Shown: positions 27,005 to 33,847 of the stretch, one piece after another
How the letters are laid out: each line of letters starts with the position of its first letter
Numbering within the stretch: the stretch's first letter is position 1
NCBI RefSeq assembly: GCF_023806635.1
Contig: NZ_JAMTDQ010000004.1
Span: 1-41,049, forward strand
Length of the DNA stretch: 41,049 nt
Reading direction: 5' to 3'
Origin: Accumulibacter sp.
GTDB lineage: Bacteria > Pseudomonadota > Gammaproteobacteria > Burkholderiales > Rhodocyclaceae
Program-made: the position numbers and the translations under genes
The notes under the pieces: generated by a model
What the model was told of the DNA's origin: nothing
The model's input: the letters and a program-made list of their open reading frames with translations, nothing else
Databases searched by the model: none

Positions 27005-28009
27005 ATGTTCGAGTCCTCGGTAGATCGAGGGGGGCATGCCGCTCCAGCGCCGGAAGGCGCGGGTGAAGGCGCTCTGCTCGGAAAAGCCGAGGAGGAAGGT
27101 GATCTCGGTGACCGACCTGGCGGGATCGTCGAGATAGCGCCGCGCCAGTTCGTGACGGGTTTCGTCGACGACGCCCTGGAAGCTCAGGCCGAGCGCCGCC
27201 AGCCTGCGCTGCAGGCTGCGTTGGCTGAGGCCGAGTGCGCGCGCTACTTCCGGTGCCGACGGCATGCCCGAGGTCAGGTGTTGCAGCACGTGCGCCTTGC
27301 AGCGGCTGACGAGGTCGTCGTCGAACAGCGCCGCAAGCTGTTCGCTGAGGATCGCGTCGAAGGTGTTGGCGAGTGGGATGTTGGCCGAAGGCAAGGGCGC
27401 ATTGGCGACCTCGCCGGCGAGCAGGAAGCCGTCGACCGGCTGGCCGAAGCGGATCGGACAGCCGAAGAAGGCCCGCCAGGGTTGCGGGTTGGCCGGTTCC
27501 GGCCGGCGCAGATCGACGCTGGCCGGGCTCATCCGCTTGCCGGCATTGACCCGGCACATGGCGATCAGGATCGACAGCGAGAAGTCGGCCAGCAGTGGGC
27601 CGACGGCAGCGTCGCCGCGGCCGTGGTCGAAGCCCAGGCGGACGCCGTCGTCCTCCTCGCGACAGCGGAAGGTCATCCGGCTGCCGAGAATGCGCGAGAA
27701 ACGCTCGATCCGTTTCAGCCCGGTATGCAGCGTGCGGCTCGACAGCCAGGCGTAACCCATCGTTCCGAGATTGGACGGATGCCAGCATTCGGCGGCACGC
27801 AGGGCGAAGGCCTCGTCGCCGATCTGCGTGGCGGCCAGCTCGAAGCCGACATCCGCCAGGTGGGAAGGCAGCCGGGCCTGCACGTCGCGCAGTGCTTCAC
27901 GGCGAATCCCGAGCGTCTTGAGGAAGTGCTCCGGATCGATTCCATGCTCCTCGAGCAGGCGCAGCATGATCAGCCAGAGCGTGGCCAGCGTGCTCCCCGA
28001 TTCTTCCAT
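26996..28009 (-). CDS. AraC-family transcriptional regulator (OruR-like)
   Basis: A 337-residue regulator. The first ~200 residues fit the arabinose-binding-like ligand domain of the OruR/ArgR-type group (LLEEHGIDPEHFLKTLGIRR, LGTMGYAWLSSRTL, RFSRILGSRMTFRC). The C-terminal double helix-turn-helix is ARALGLSQRSLQRRLAALGL plus SVTEITFLLGFSEQSAFTRA with FRRWSGMPPS. The ATG at 28009 (MEESGSTLATLW) was preferred, having GGGAAG just upstream; an ATG at 28051 is possible. The terminal Leu-Arg-stop is written by the repeat at 26984-27004. It is divergent from the GGDEF-EAL gene across 216 nt and may control it. The ligand is unknown. Confidence 0.9.
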   Translation of the reverse strand: MEESGSTLATLWLIMLRLLEEHGIDPEHFLKTLGIRREALRDVQARLPSHLADVGFELAATQIGDEAFALRAAECWHPSNLGTMGYAWLSSRTLHTGLKRIERFSRILGSRMTFRCREEDDGVRLGFDHGRGDAAVGPLLADFSLSILIAMCRVNAGKRMSPASVDLRRPEPANPQPWRAFFGCPIRFGQPVDGFLLAGEVANAPLPSANIPLANTFDAILSEQLAALFDDDLVSRCKAHVLQHLTSGMPSAPEVARALGLSQRSLQRRLAALGLSFQGVVDETRHELARRYLDDPARSVTEITFLLGFSEQSAFTRAFRRWSGMPPSIYRGLEHLR

Positions 28010-28225
28010 GCTTCCCTGGTCCCGTGCGATGGCTGTCGACGACGGCGGCAATGGTCATGCGATTGGCGCCGCGAGTCAAGCAGCCGCGCCGGCAGCCGCT
28101 TAGCCTTGAGAACCGGTGCCGACGCAGTGATCGCAGAGAGTTTTCTTCGCCTGGTTCCGGAAAGGAGCGAGATCATCAAACGGAAGGGAACGGCAAGTGG
28201 CAGGTTTCGCTTGCGGGTCCGGGCG

Positions 28226-29536
28226 ATGACCGGGTCGCCGCCGGCCCGCAGCGACCCGACGACCGGCTTCCACCTGCGCAACGCCGCGCCGAGCGTGGTG
28301 GCACGCCTGTTCGCCGCGACGGACCGGGTGCCGGCATCGCTGTGCGCGATGTGGCTCGACCTCGACCGCTTCCGCCAGGTCAACGATTCCTTCGGCTATG
28401 CCGAGGCGGATGCCGTCATCGCCCTGATCGCCGGCCGCATCCGCTCGGTCGCCGGTGAGCGCGCGACGCTCCTGCGCATGGGCAGCGACGAGTTCGCCAT
28501 CCTGCTGTCTGCCGTCGCGACCCCGGACGCCGAGCGGATCGCCGGACGCCTGCTGGCGACCATCGATCAGCCGATACCGCTCGGCGGCATCCTGCTCCGG
28601 CCTTCGGTGAGCATCGGCATCACCTGGCGGCTTGCCGCCGATGATCCGCTCAGCCTGCTCGCGCGCGCCGACCGCGCGATGGGTGAAGCCAAGCGCCAGG
28701 GGGGCGATCGCTTCGTCGTCGTGGCTGCCGAGCCGCTCGGAGCGACGTCCGCAGCATGGTCGGCACGGCAGGATCTGGAGATCGAGAGCGTGCTGCACGC
28801 GTCACTGGCAACCGGCGATCTCGATCTGCACTACCAGCCGATCGTTCGTCCGGACGGCAGCGTCGAGGCGGTCGAGGCGCTGATGCGCTGCGCCGTCGGC
28901 GGCCGCCAGGTTTCCCCGCTGCAGCTCGTCGCCGTCGCCGAGAAGACCGGCCTGATCGTCCGCATCGGCGAGTGGATCCTGCTGCAGGGCGCGCGCTGCG
29001 CGGCCCGGCTGCGCGCACAGGGCTGTCCGACGAAGGTCGCGATCAACATCTCGCGCCTGCAGCTCTATTCGGAGAGCTTTCTCGGTAACCTGCACGCGGC
29101 CCTGATCTGCGCCCGCCTGCCGGCCGACGCGATCGAGCTCGAGCTGACCGAGTCGTTGTTCGTCGATGCCTCGCCGGTCGTGCAGGCGAACCTGCGGGGC
29201 GCGCGGGAAGCCGGGGTTGGCCTGGCGATCGACGACTTCGGCACCGGCTACTCGAGCCTCGCGAACCTCAAGGACCTGCCGGCGACCAAGCTCAAGTTCG
29301 ATCGTGCGTTCATCAACGAGCTGCCCGAAGACCGTCGCGCCTTCGCCATCCTGAGCGCGATCACGCGGCTCGCCGGTGAGCTGGGAATGGTCGTCGTCGC
29401 CGAAGGGGTCGAGACCGCCGCGCAACTGGCCGCCTGCGAGGCGGCGCGCGTGGATGCGACGCAGGGCTTCCTGCACGCGAAGCCGATGTCGGAGGAGGAG
29501 TTGTCACAGTGGATGGAAACGAGGAAGGCCCGCTGA
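28226..29536 (+). CDS. GGDEF-EAL c-di-GMP turnover protein with altered GGDEF
   Basis: Cytoplasmic 436-residue protein with no membrane or PAS segment. The GGDEF domain (about 35-165) has DLDRFRQVNDSFGYAEADAV, but the active loop is GSDEF (86-90) where GGDEF is usual. Cyclase activity is therefore doubtful, though Asp/Glu are kept. The EAL domain (about 185-430) looks complete: EALMR at 217-221, NISRLQL, ELTESLF, DDFGTGYSS, LKFDRAFI, VVAEGVET and QGFLHAKPM. It is probably a phosphodiesterase. The ATG at 28226 has a poor ribosome site, and the frame is open upstream without a better start. Its stop overlaps the HDOD start (TGATG). Confidence 0.9.
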   Translation: MTGSPPARSDPTTGFHLRNAAPSVVARLFAATDRVPASLCAMWLDLDRFRQVNDSFGYAEADAVIALIAGRIRSVAGERATLLRMGSDEFAILLSAVATPDAERIAGRLLATIDQPIPLGGILLRPSVSIGITWRLAADDPLSLLARADRAMGEAKRQGGDRFVVVAAEPLGATSAAWSARQDLEIESVLHASLATGDLDLHYQPIVRPDGSVEAVEALMRCAVGGRQVSPLQLVAVAEKTGLIVRIGEWILLQGARCAARLRAQGCPTKVAINISRLQLYSESFLGNLHAALICARLPADAIELELTESLFVDASPVVQANLRGAREAGVGLAIDDFGTGYSSLANLKDLPATKLKFDRAFINELPEDRRAFAILSAITRLAGELGMVVVAEGVETAAQLAACEAARVDATQGFLHAKPMSEEELSQWMETRKAR

Positions 29537-30408
29537 TGGACAAGCGTGCGGCCGGCCAGGAGACGGTGACGACCGCGCTCGAGGACAACCTGCGGGCGAT
29601 CGACATTCCGCCGCGACCGTTGATCATCGACCGCATCCGCGACGAGATGATGCAGGGCGACCCATGCCTGCGTCGCGTCGGGCAACTGATCAGCGCCGAC
29701 GTCGGCCTGGCCGCCGGTCTCATCAAGACCGCCGGTTCGCCTTCCTTCGGCCTGCGCACGCGTGTGCGTTCGGTTGCCGATGCGCTCATGCTGCTCGGTC
29801 TCGATGTGACGAGCCGGGCCGTTGCCGCGATCAGCCTGCGACGCGCCTTCCCCAACAGCGGTCACTACGTCCGCTTCTGGGACGCGTCGGCGCGCATCGC
29901 CGCGCTCTCCGGCTGGCTGGCACAGGAAGTCAGCCTGCCCGGTCTGCCTGCTGCCGACGCCTACACCTTCGGCCTCTTCCGCGATTGCGGGATCGTCATC
30001 CTGCTGCGCCGGCTGCCCACCTACATGCAGACGCTGGCGCGGGCGAACGGCGACACCGGACGTTCGTTCACCGCTGTCGAGCGCGCCGAACATCCGACCG
30101 ACCACGCGGTCGTCGGTGGACTGATGGCGGTCGACTGGTGGCTACCCGAGGAGATCTGCCAGGCGATCCGGCATCATCACGACCGGGCAGCGCTGGCTTC
30201 GTTCCCCCCGGACCTGCCGACGCTGAGCCGCCGCCTGATCGCCGTCAGCCAGACCGCCGAACACCTCCTGCAGCAACTCAGCGGTGCGAGTCGGACACAG
30301 GAGTGGGCCAAGCTCGGAGAAGTCTGCCTGCCGCTGCTCGGCATCGACGAGGAAGACCTGCGTCAGATGCATCCCGGCGCGACGGCGATCATCCAGACAG
30401 CCGACTGA
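29536..30408 (+). CDS. HDOD-domain signalling protein
   Basis: A 290-residue protein with one HDOD domain (about 20-220). It carries LEDNLRAIDIPPRPLIIDRI, QLISADVGLAAGLIKTAGSP, SVADALMLLGLDVTSRAVAA, FWDASARIAALSGWLAQEV, AYTFGLFRDCGIVILLRRLP and ICQAIRHHHD. HDOD proteins are HD-related but usually lack full catalytic metal ligands, and serve as adaptors in c-di-GMP and motility signalling. The ATG at 29536 overlaps the preceding stop and has GAGGAAGG upstream; a GTG at 29509 is the alternative. Coupling to the GGDEF-EAL gene suggests the two proteins work together. Confidence 0.88.
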   Translation: MDKRAAGQETVTTALEDNLRAIDIPPRPLIIDRIRDEMMQGDPCLRRVGQLISADVGLAAGLIKTAGSPSFGLRTRVRSVADALMLLGLDVTSRAVAAISLRRAFPNSGHYVRFWDASARIAALSGWLAQEVSLPGLPAADAYTFGLFRDCGIVILLRRLPTYMQTLARANGDTGRSFTAVERAEHPTDHAVVGGLMAVDWWLPEEICQAIRHHHDRAALASFPPDLPTLSRRLIAVSQTAEHLLQQLSGASRTQEWAKLGEVCLPLLGIDEEDLRQMHPGATAIIQTAD

Positions 30409-30411
30409 AAT

Positions 30412-30494
30412 TATTTGTAATTTGGTGACAGTATATTAAATGGGGCTGCCGTAGCGCTGCTGACGGAATCAATAAAATATACTGTCACCGTAAT
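30412..30494. mobile_element. MITE-like inverted-repeat element, locus 3
   Basis: Two facing ends are present. TTTGGTGACAGTATATTAAA is at 30421-30440. AAAATATACTGTCACCGTAA (30474-30493) is nearly its reverse complement, sharing GGTGACAGTATATT exactly. Thirty-odd GC-rich bases lie between. The whole is under 90 bp and AT-rich at its ends, unlike the surrounding sequence. It lies between the convergent HDOD and zinc-finger genes and could fold into a long hairpin, so it may also act as a two-way terminator. The right end supplies the last codons and stop of the zinc-finger gene. Confidence 0.7.
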
Positions 30495-30682
30495 GATTGT
30501 GGGGTGTCGTCGTCCGGCACCTGCTGCCGGGACGCTTGGCGGAGGAACGCCATCTGCTCGCGATAGCGGGCGCAGCCGGAACAGAGCAAGGTGTGCAGGC
30601 GCAGCGCCAGGCGCTCGCCGGCGGCGAGATCGTGGTCCATCTCTTCCGACATCAGTCGCGTCGCCTGCTTGCAGTTCATCAT
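30485..30682 (-). CDS. Small zinc-finger anti-sigma candidate (zf-HC2 type)
   Basis: A 65-residue soluble protein. MNCKQATRLMSEEMDHDL and HTLLCSGCARYREQMAFLR give the Cys and H-x3-C-x2-C zinc ligands of the ZAS anti-sigma fold. There is no membrane helix. Its ATG overlaps the sigma stop (ATGA), so the pair is co-translated, typical of ECF/anti-sigma units. The final SLR and the stop come from the repeat at 30412-30494; related proteins are about this length, so function is probably intact. A redox or zinc sensing role is inference. Confidence 0.85.
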   Translation of the reverse strand: MMNCKQATRLMSEEMDHDLAAGERLALRLHTLLCSGCARYREQMAFLRQASRQQVPDDDTPQSLR

Positions 30683-31323
30683 GCCGCGAGCCCTCCGGTG
30701 CCGGCAAACCAGCGCTGGTCGAGGCACAGGCGCAGCCCCATGCGCGCCCGGTGCAGCACGACCCAGCAGTTGTTGCTGCTCATCGACAGCTCGGCGCAGA
30801 TCTCGTCGGTTTCGAGGCCGAGCATTTCGCGCATCATGAAGACGCGCGCGGTTCCCGGTGGCAGCCGGTTCATGCAGGCGTCGAAGACCGCCCAGAAGCT
30901 GCGGTTCTCGAAGCTCCGCTCCGGGTCGCCCCAGTCGGAGGGGCGCGTGTCGCGCTGCCAGTGACCGTTGCTCTGGAAGAGGGGGTCGAAGTCCGCGTCG
31001 TCGATCTCGCCGAGCGGGTCTTCGTAGGTCGGCTCACGCACTCGCCGGCGGATGATGTCCACGATCTTGTTCTTCAGGATCGAGAACACCCAGGTCTTCA
31101 ACCGGGCGCGCTCGCCGAAGCGGTCCGCTCCCTGCAGGGCGGCCAGCATGGCTTCCTGCACCGCGTCTTCGGCACTCGCCTGGTCGCGCAACTGCAGCGT
31201 CGCAAAGCGCAGCATCTCGCGCCGGAAGCCGGAAAGCTCGGCGGCGATGTCGGCGGCCTGCGGTGGCAGCCCGTGCTGGGCGGTCGAGCTCGGGCTCGCG
31301 GCGGGTTCGGTGCTGGATCTCAT
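30679..31323 (-). CDS. ECF-family RNA polymerase sigma factor
   Basis: A 214-residue sigma-70-family factor. Region 2 has MLRFATLQLRDQASAEDAVQ, then EAMLAALQ and RLKTWVFSILKNKIVDIIRR (-10 recognition). A long acidic/aromatic linker follows (about 100-140: DPLGEIDDADFDPLFQSNGH and so on). Region 4 is ACMNRLPPGTARVFMMREML with GLETDEICAELSMSSNNCWV and VLHRARMGLRLCL (-35 recognition). The linker and zf-HC2 partner fit a betaproteobacterial ECF group (the model I recall is TIGR02943). The ATG is at 31323. No membrane anti-sigma is linked. The 236-nt upstream region holds nothing clear except TAAACT near 31471 on the minus strand. Confidence 0.9.
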   Translation of the reverse strand: MRSSTEPAASPSSTAQHGLPPQAADIAAELSGFRREMLRFATLQLRDQASAEDAVQEAMLAALQGADRFGERARLKTWVFSILKNKIVDIIRRRVREPTYEDPLGEIDDADFDPLFQSNGHWQRDTRPSDWGDPERSFENRSFWAVFDACMNRLPPGTARVFMMREMLGLETDEICAELSMSSNNCWVVLHRARMGLRLCLDQRWFAGTGGLAA

Positions 31324-31559
31324 CTTCGTGGTTGGCGGGTGGTCGAGGGTGGCGACGGCATCCTTGCGGCGTCCGCGAGGTGGGCGGCAGGCGATCGCCC
31401 GCTCCGGCCCGCGCGCGACGCACCCGGTGCCCGAGCATCCCCGGCCGAAGCCGCGAACGGTCCGACCGGCAGTTTACATCCTGAATGCGACCTGGACCAG
31501 CCCGTGCGCCGCGGCGAGCCGTCGTCCTCTGCTCGAACCCGCTTTCGCTTCCGGCGCGC

Positions 31560-32504
31560 TCAGCCCGTTGCACCGCCGCGCGCGGCGGCAGGCGATTCCC
31601 ACGGCGGCACGGGCGTCAGCAGCCGTTCGAGTTGATCCAGCAGGACCTTGACCTTCGGCAGACGGACGCGACTCGGCGTGTAGCAGGCATAGACATGGCT
31701 GCCGAAGCCGGTCAGCGGCTCATGGCCTTCGAGCACGGTGCGCAGCCTGCCGCTCCTGATCTCCGGCCCGCAGAGATAGGTTGGCAGCATCGCCACGCCA
31801 TGCCCGGCAAGCGCCGCCGCCAGCACGCAGTCCAGGTTGTTGAAGCGGAATCGGCTGCCGATCGGAACACTGATCTCTTCGCCGTCCCGTCCGGCAAGCC
31901 AGATGACCTGGCCATCGCCGGACTGCGGGTAGGCGAAACACTGGTGCCGACCGAGGTCGCGCGGTTGCTCGGGTTCGCCGTGCGCGACGAGGTACGCCGG
32001 GGTCGCGCAGAGGACGCGCCGGATCGCTACCAGCTTCCTGGCGACCGCATCCTCAGGCGGTGCCCTGGTATGGCGCAGCGCGAGGTCGATGTGGTCGTCG
32101 ACCAGATCGACCAACTGATCGGTCAGGATCAGCTCGCATTCGAGTTCGGGGTAGCGGCCAGTGAGCTGCGGCAGCAGCGGGGCGACGTACATCCGTCCAA
32201 AGGTGATCGACGCGCTCACGCGCAGCAGGCCGTGTGGTGTGTCGCCGAGGTTGCGAACGGCGATCTCGGTACTGGCGACGGCCTCGAGCGCACGCACGGC
32301 ATGCTGGTAGAAGACTTCCCCCGCCGGCGTCAGGCTCAAGCGGTGGGCGCGACGTTCGAAAAGGCGAGCGCCGAAATCCCGTTCGAGCTCCCCGATCTGC
32401 TTGCTCACACGGGCACGCGTGCAGCCGATGCGGCGCGCGGCGGCCGCCATGCTGCCGTCCTCGACCGCCTTGACGAAGCTTTCCCACGACGCCAGCCAAT
32501 GCAT
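31560..32504 (-). CDS. LysR-family transcriptional regulator
   Basis: A 314-residue LysR regulator. The N-terminal winged helix-turn-helix is WESFVKAVEDGSMAAAARRI, GCTRARVSKQIGELERDFGA and RLFERRAHRLSLTPAGEVFY. The substrate domain follows, with RVSASITFGRMYVAPLLPQL and AALAGHGVAMLPTYL. It fits the CrgA/AaeR-like branch common in proteobacteria. It is divergent from the MFS gene across 111 nt, so control of that transporter and of itself is the usual expectation. The inducer is unknown. Confidence 0.92.
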   Translation of the reverse strand: MHWLASWESFVKAVEDGSMAAAARRIGCTRARVSKQIGELERDFGARLFERRAHRLSLTPAGEVFYQHAVRALEAVASTEIAVRNLGDTPHGLLRVSASITFGRMYVAPLLPQLTGRYPELECELILTDQLVDLVDDHIDLALRHTRAPPEDAVARKLVAIRRVLCATPAYLVAHGEPEQPRDLGRHQCFAYPQSGDGQVIWLAGRDGEEISVPIGSRFRFNNLDCVLAAALAGHGVAMLPTYLCGPEIRSGRLRTVLEGHEPLTGFGSHVYACYTPSRVRLPKVKVLLDQLERLLTPVPPWESPAAARGGATG

Positions 32505-32615
32505 GCGTCAATCATCCGTTGACACGATGCCGCGAATTATGGGCTATTTGTTTCCACATTGGCAGGTTATAGTCGCCCGCGTTCCCCGACGCCCGCTCAC
32601 GCCGGAAGGCCGCTC
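32505..32615. promoter_or_regulatory. Divergent lysR/MFS promoter region
   Basis: An AT-richer spacer. On the plus strand TATTTG (32545-32550) and TATAGT (32568-32573) are 17 nt apart and could drive the MFS gene. On the minus strand CATAAT (complement of 32536-32541) could be the lysR -10, but its -35 is poor. The two promoters overlap, as expected for LysR autoregulation; TGGGCTATTTGTTTCCA (about 32540-32556) has short TGG/CCA arms and is a possible binding site. Confidence 0.45.
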
Positions 32616-33833
32616 ATGTTCCGTTCCCTCTCCCGACCGGAGGTCCTCGTCACCACTCTGGCTGCCGCCGGCATCCTGATGGTGACGATGGGCGCACGCC
32701 AGTCGCTTGGGCTCTTCGTCAGCCCGCTCAACTCATCGACCGGCCTCGGCATCGCCACCATCAGCCTGGCCCTGGCAGTCGGGCAATTCACCTGGGGCGC
32801 GATCCAGCCGCTGGCCGGCGCCGTCGCCGATCGCTACGGGCCCCGCATGGTGCTGGTCGGCGGCCTGTTGCTGCTCGCCCTGGGCAGTGCGATGACGCCT
32901 TTCATGGATTCGGGTCCGGGCCTGATCGTCTCGCTTGGCTTGCTCTCGGCCATCGGCTCCGGCGCCGGCAGCTTCTCCGTGCTCATCGGCGCGGCGGCGC
33001 AGCGCCTGCCGCTCGAGTCGCGCGCCGCCGCGTCCGGAGTCATCAACGCCGGTGGTTCTTTCGGCCAGTTCGTCTTCGCGCCGATCCTGCAGAAGCTGAT
33101 CCAGAGCATCGGCTGGATCGGCGCGATGTGGTCGCTGGCGCTGATGACGCTCGCCGCCTTGCCGCTGATCGGCCGGCTGGCGGGATCGACGGCGGCACCT
33201 GCCGCGCATCATGGCGGCGCCGGCAAGGGGTTGCGGGCCGCGATCGGCGACGCCCTGCACGACCGCAGCTACCTGCTGCTGCATGTCGGCTTCTTCACCT
33301 GCGGTTTCCACATCGCCTTCCTTGTCACCCATCTGCCGGGCGAGGTCGATCTCTGCGGCCTGCCGCCGGCGGTCGCCAGCTGGTCGCTGGCAATCATCGG
33401 GCTGGCGAACATCTTCGGCAGCCTTTACGCCGGTTCGTGTGTCGCGCGCTACCGCAGCAAGTACGTCCTGGCGGTCATGTACGGGTCGCGCGCGCTGCTG
33501 ATCGCCGGCTACCTGCTGCTGCCGCGCAGCGAGACGACGTTCTACCTCTTCGCCGCCGGCCTCGGTTTCACCTGGCTGGCGACCGTGCCGCCGACGGCCG
33601 CCATCGTCGGCAAGCTGTTCGGCGTGCGTTACCTCGCCACCCTGTTCGGACTGACCCTGCTCTCGCACCAGATCGGCGGCTTCCTCGGTGCCTGGCTCGG
33701 TGGCCTGGCGATCACCCGCCTCGGCGATTACACTTGGATGTGGTACGCCGACATGGCTCTGGCTGCGTTCGCCGCGATCGTCAACCTGCCGATTCGTGAA
33801 GCACGGCTGCAGCAGGCGGCGGTGCCCGCCTGA
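32616..33833 (+). CDS. Major facilitator superfamily transporter
   Basis: Inner-membrane transporter of 405 residues with about twelve helices (first: VLVTTLAAAGILMVTMGARQ). The loop 2-3 motif is GAVADRYGPRMVLVGGLLLL, the MFS motif A. GSGAGSFSVLIGAAAQ, RAAASGVINAGGSFGQFVF and GKLFGVRYLATLFGLTLLSH are typical of the monocarboxylate/oxalate:formate-like branch, including YbfB-type carriers. The substrate is unknown. GGAAGG lies about 6 nt before the ATG. It is divergent from lysR and 14 nt upstream of the pseudokinase/exonuclease gene, so probably co-transcribed. A decayed copy of its 3' end lies at 36077-36193. Confidence 0.9.
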   Translation: MFRSLSRPEVLVTTLAAAGILMVTMGARQSLGLFVSPLNSSTGLGIATISLALAVGQFTWGAIQPLAGAVADRYGPRMVLVGGLLLLALGSAMTPFMDSGPGLIVSLGLLSAIGSGAGSFSVLIGAAAQRLPLESRAAASGVINAGGSFGQFVFAPILQKLIQSIGWIGAMWSLALMTLAALPLIGRLAGSTAAPAAHHGGAGKGLRAAIGDALHDRSYLLLHVGFFTCGFHIAFLVTHLPGEVDLCGLPPAVASWSLAIIGLANIFGSLYAGSCVARYRSKYVLAVMYGSRALLIAGYLLLPRSETTFYLFAAGLGFTWLATVPPTAAIVGKLFGVRYLATLFGLTLLSHQIGGFLGAWLGGLAITRLGDYTWMWYADMALAAFAAIVNLPIREARLQQAAVPA

Positions 33834-33847
33834 CGACCAGACAGAGG

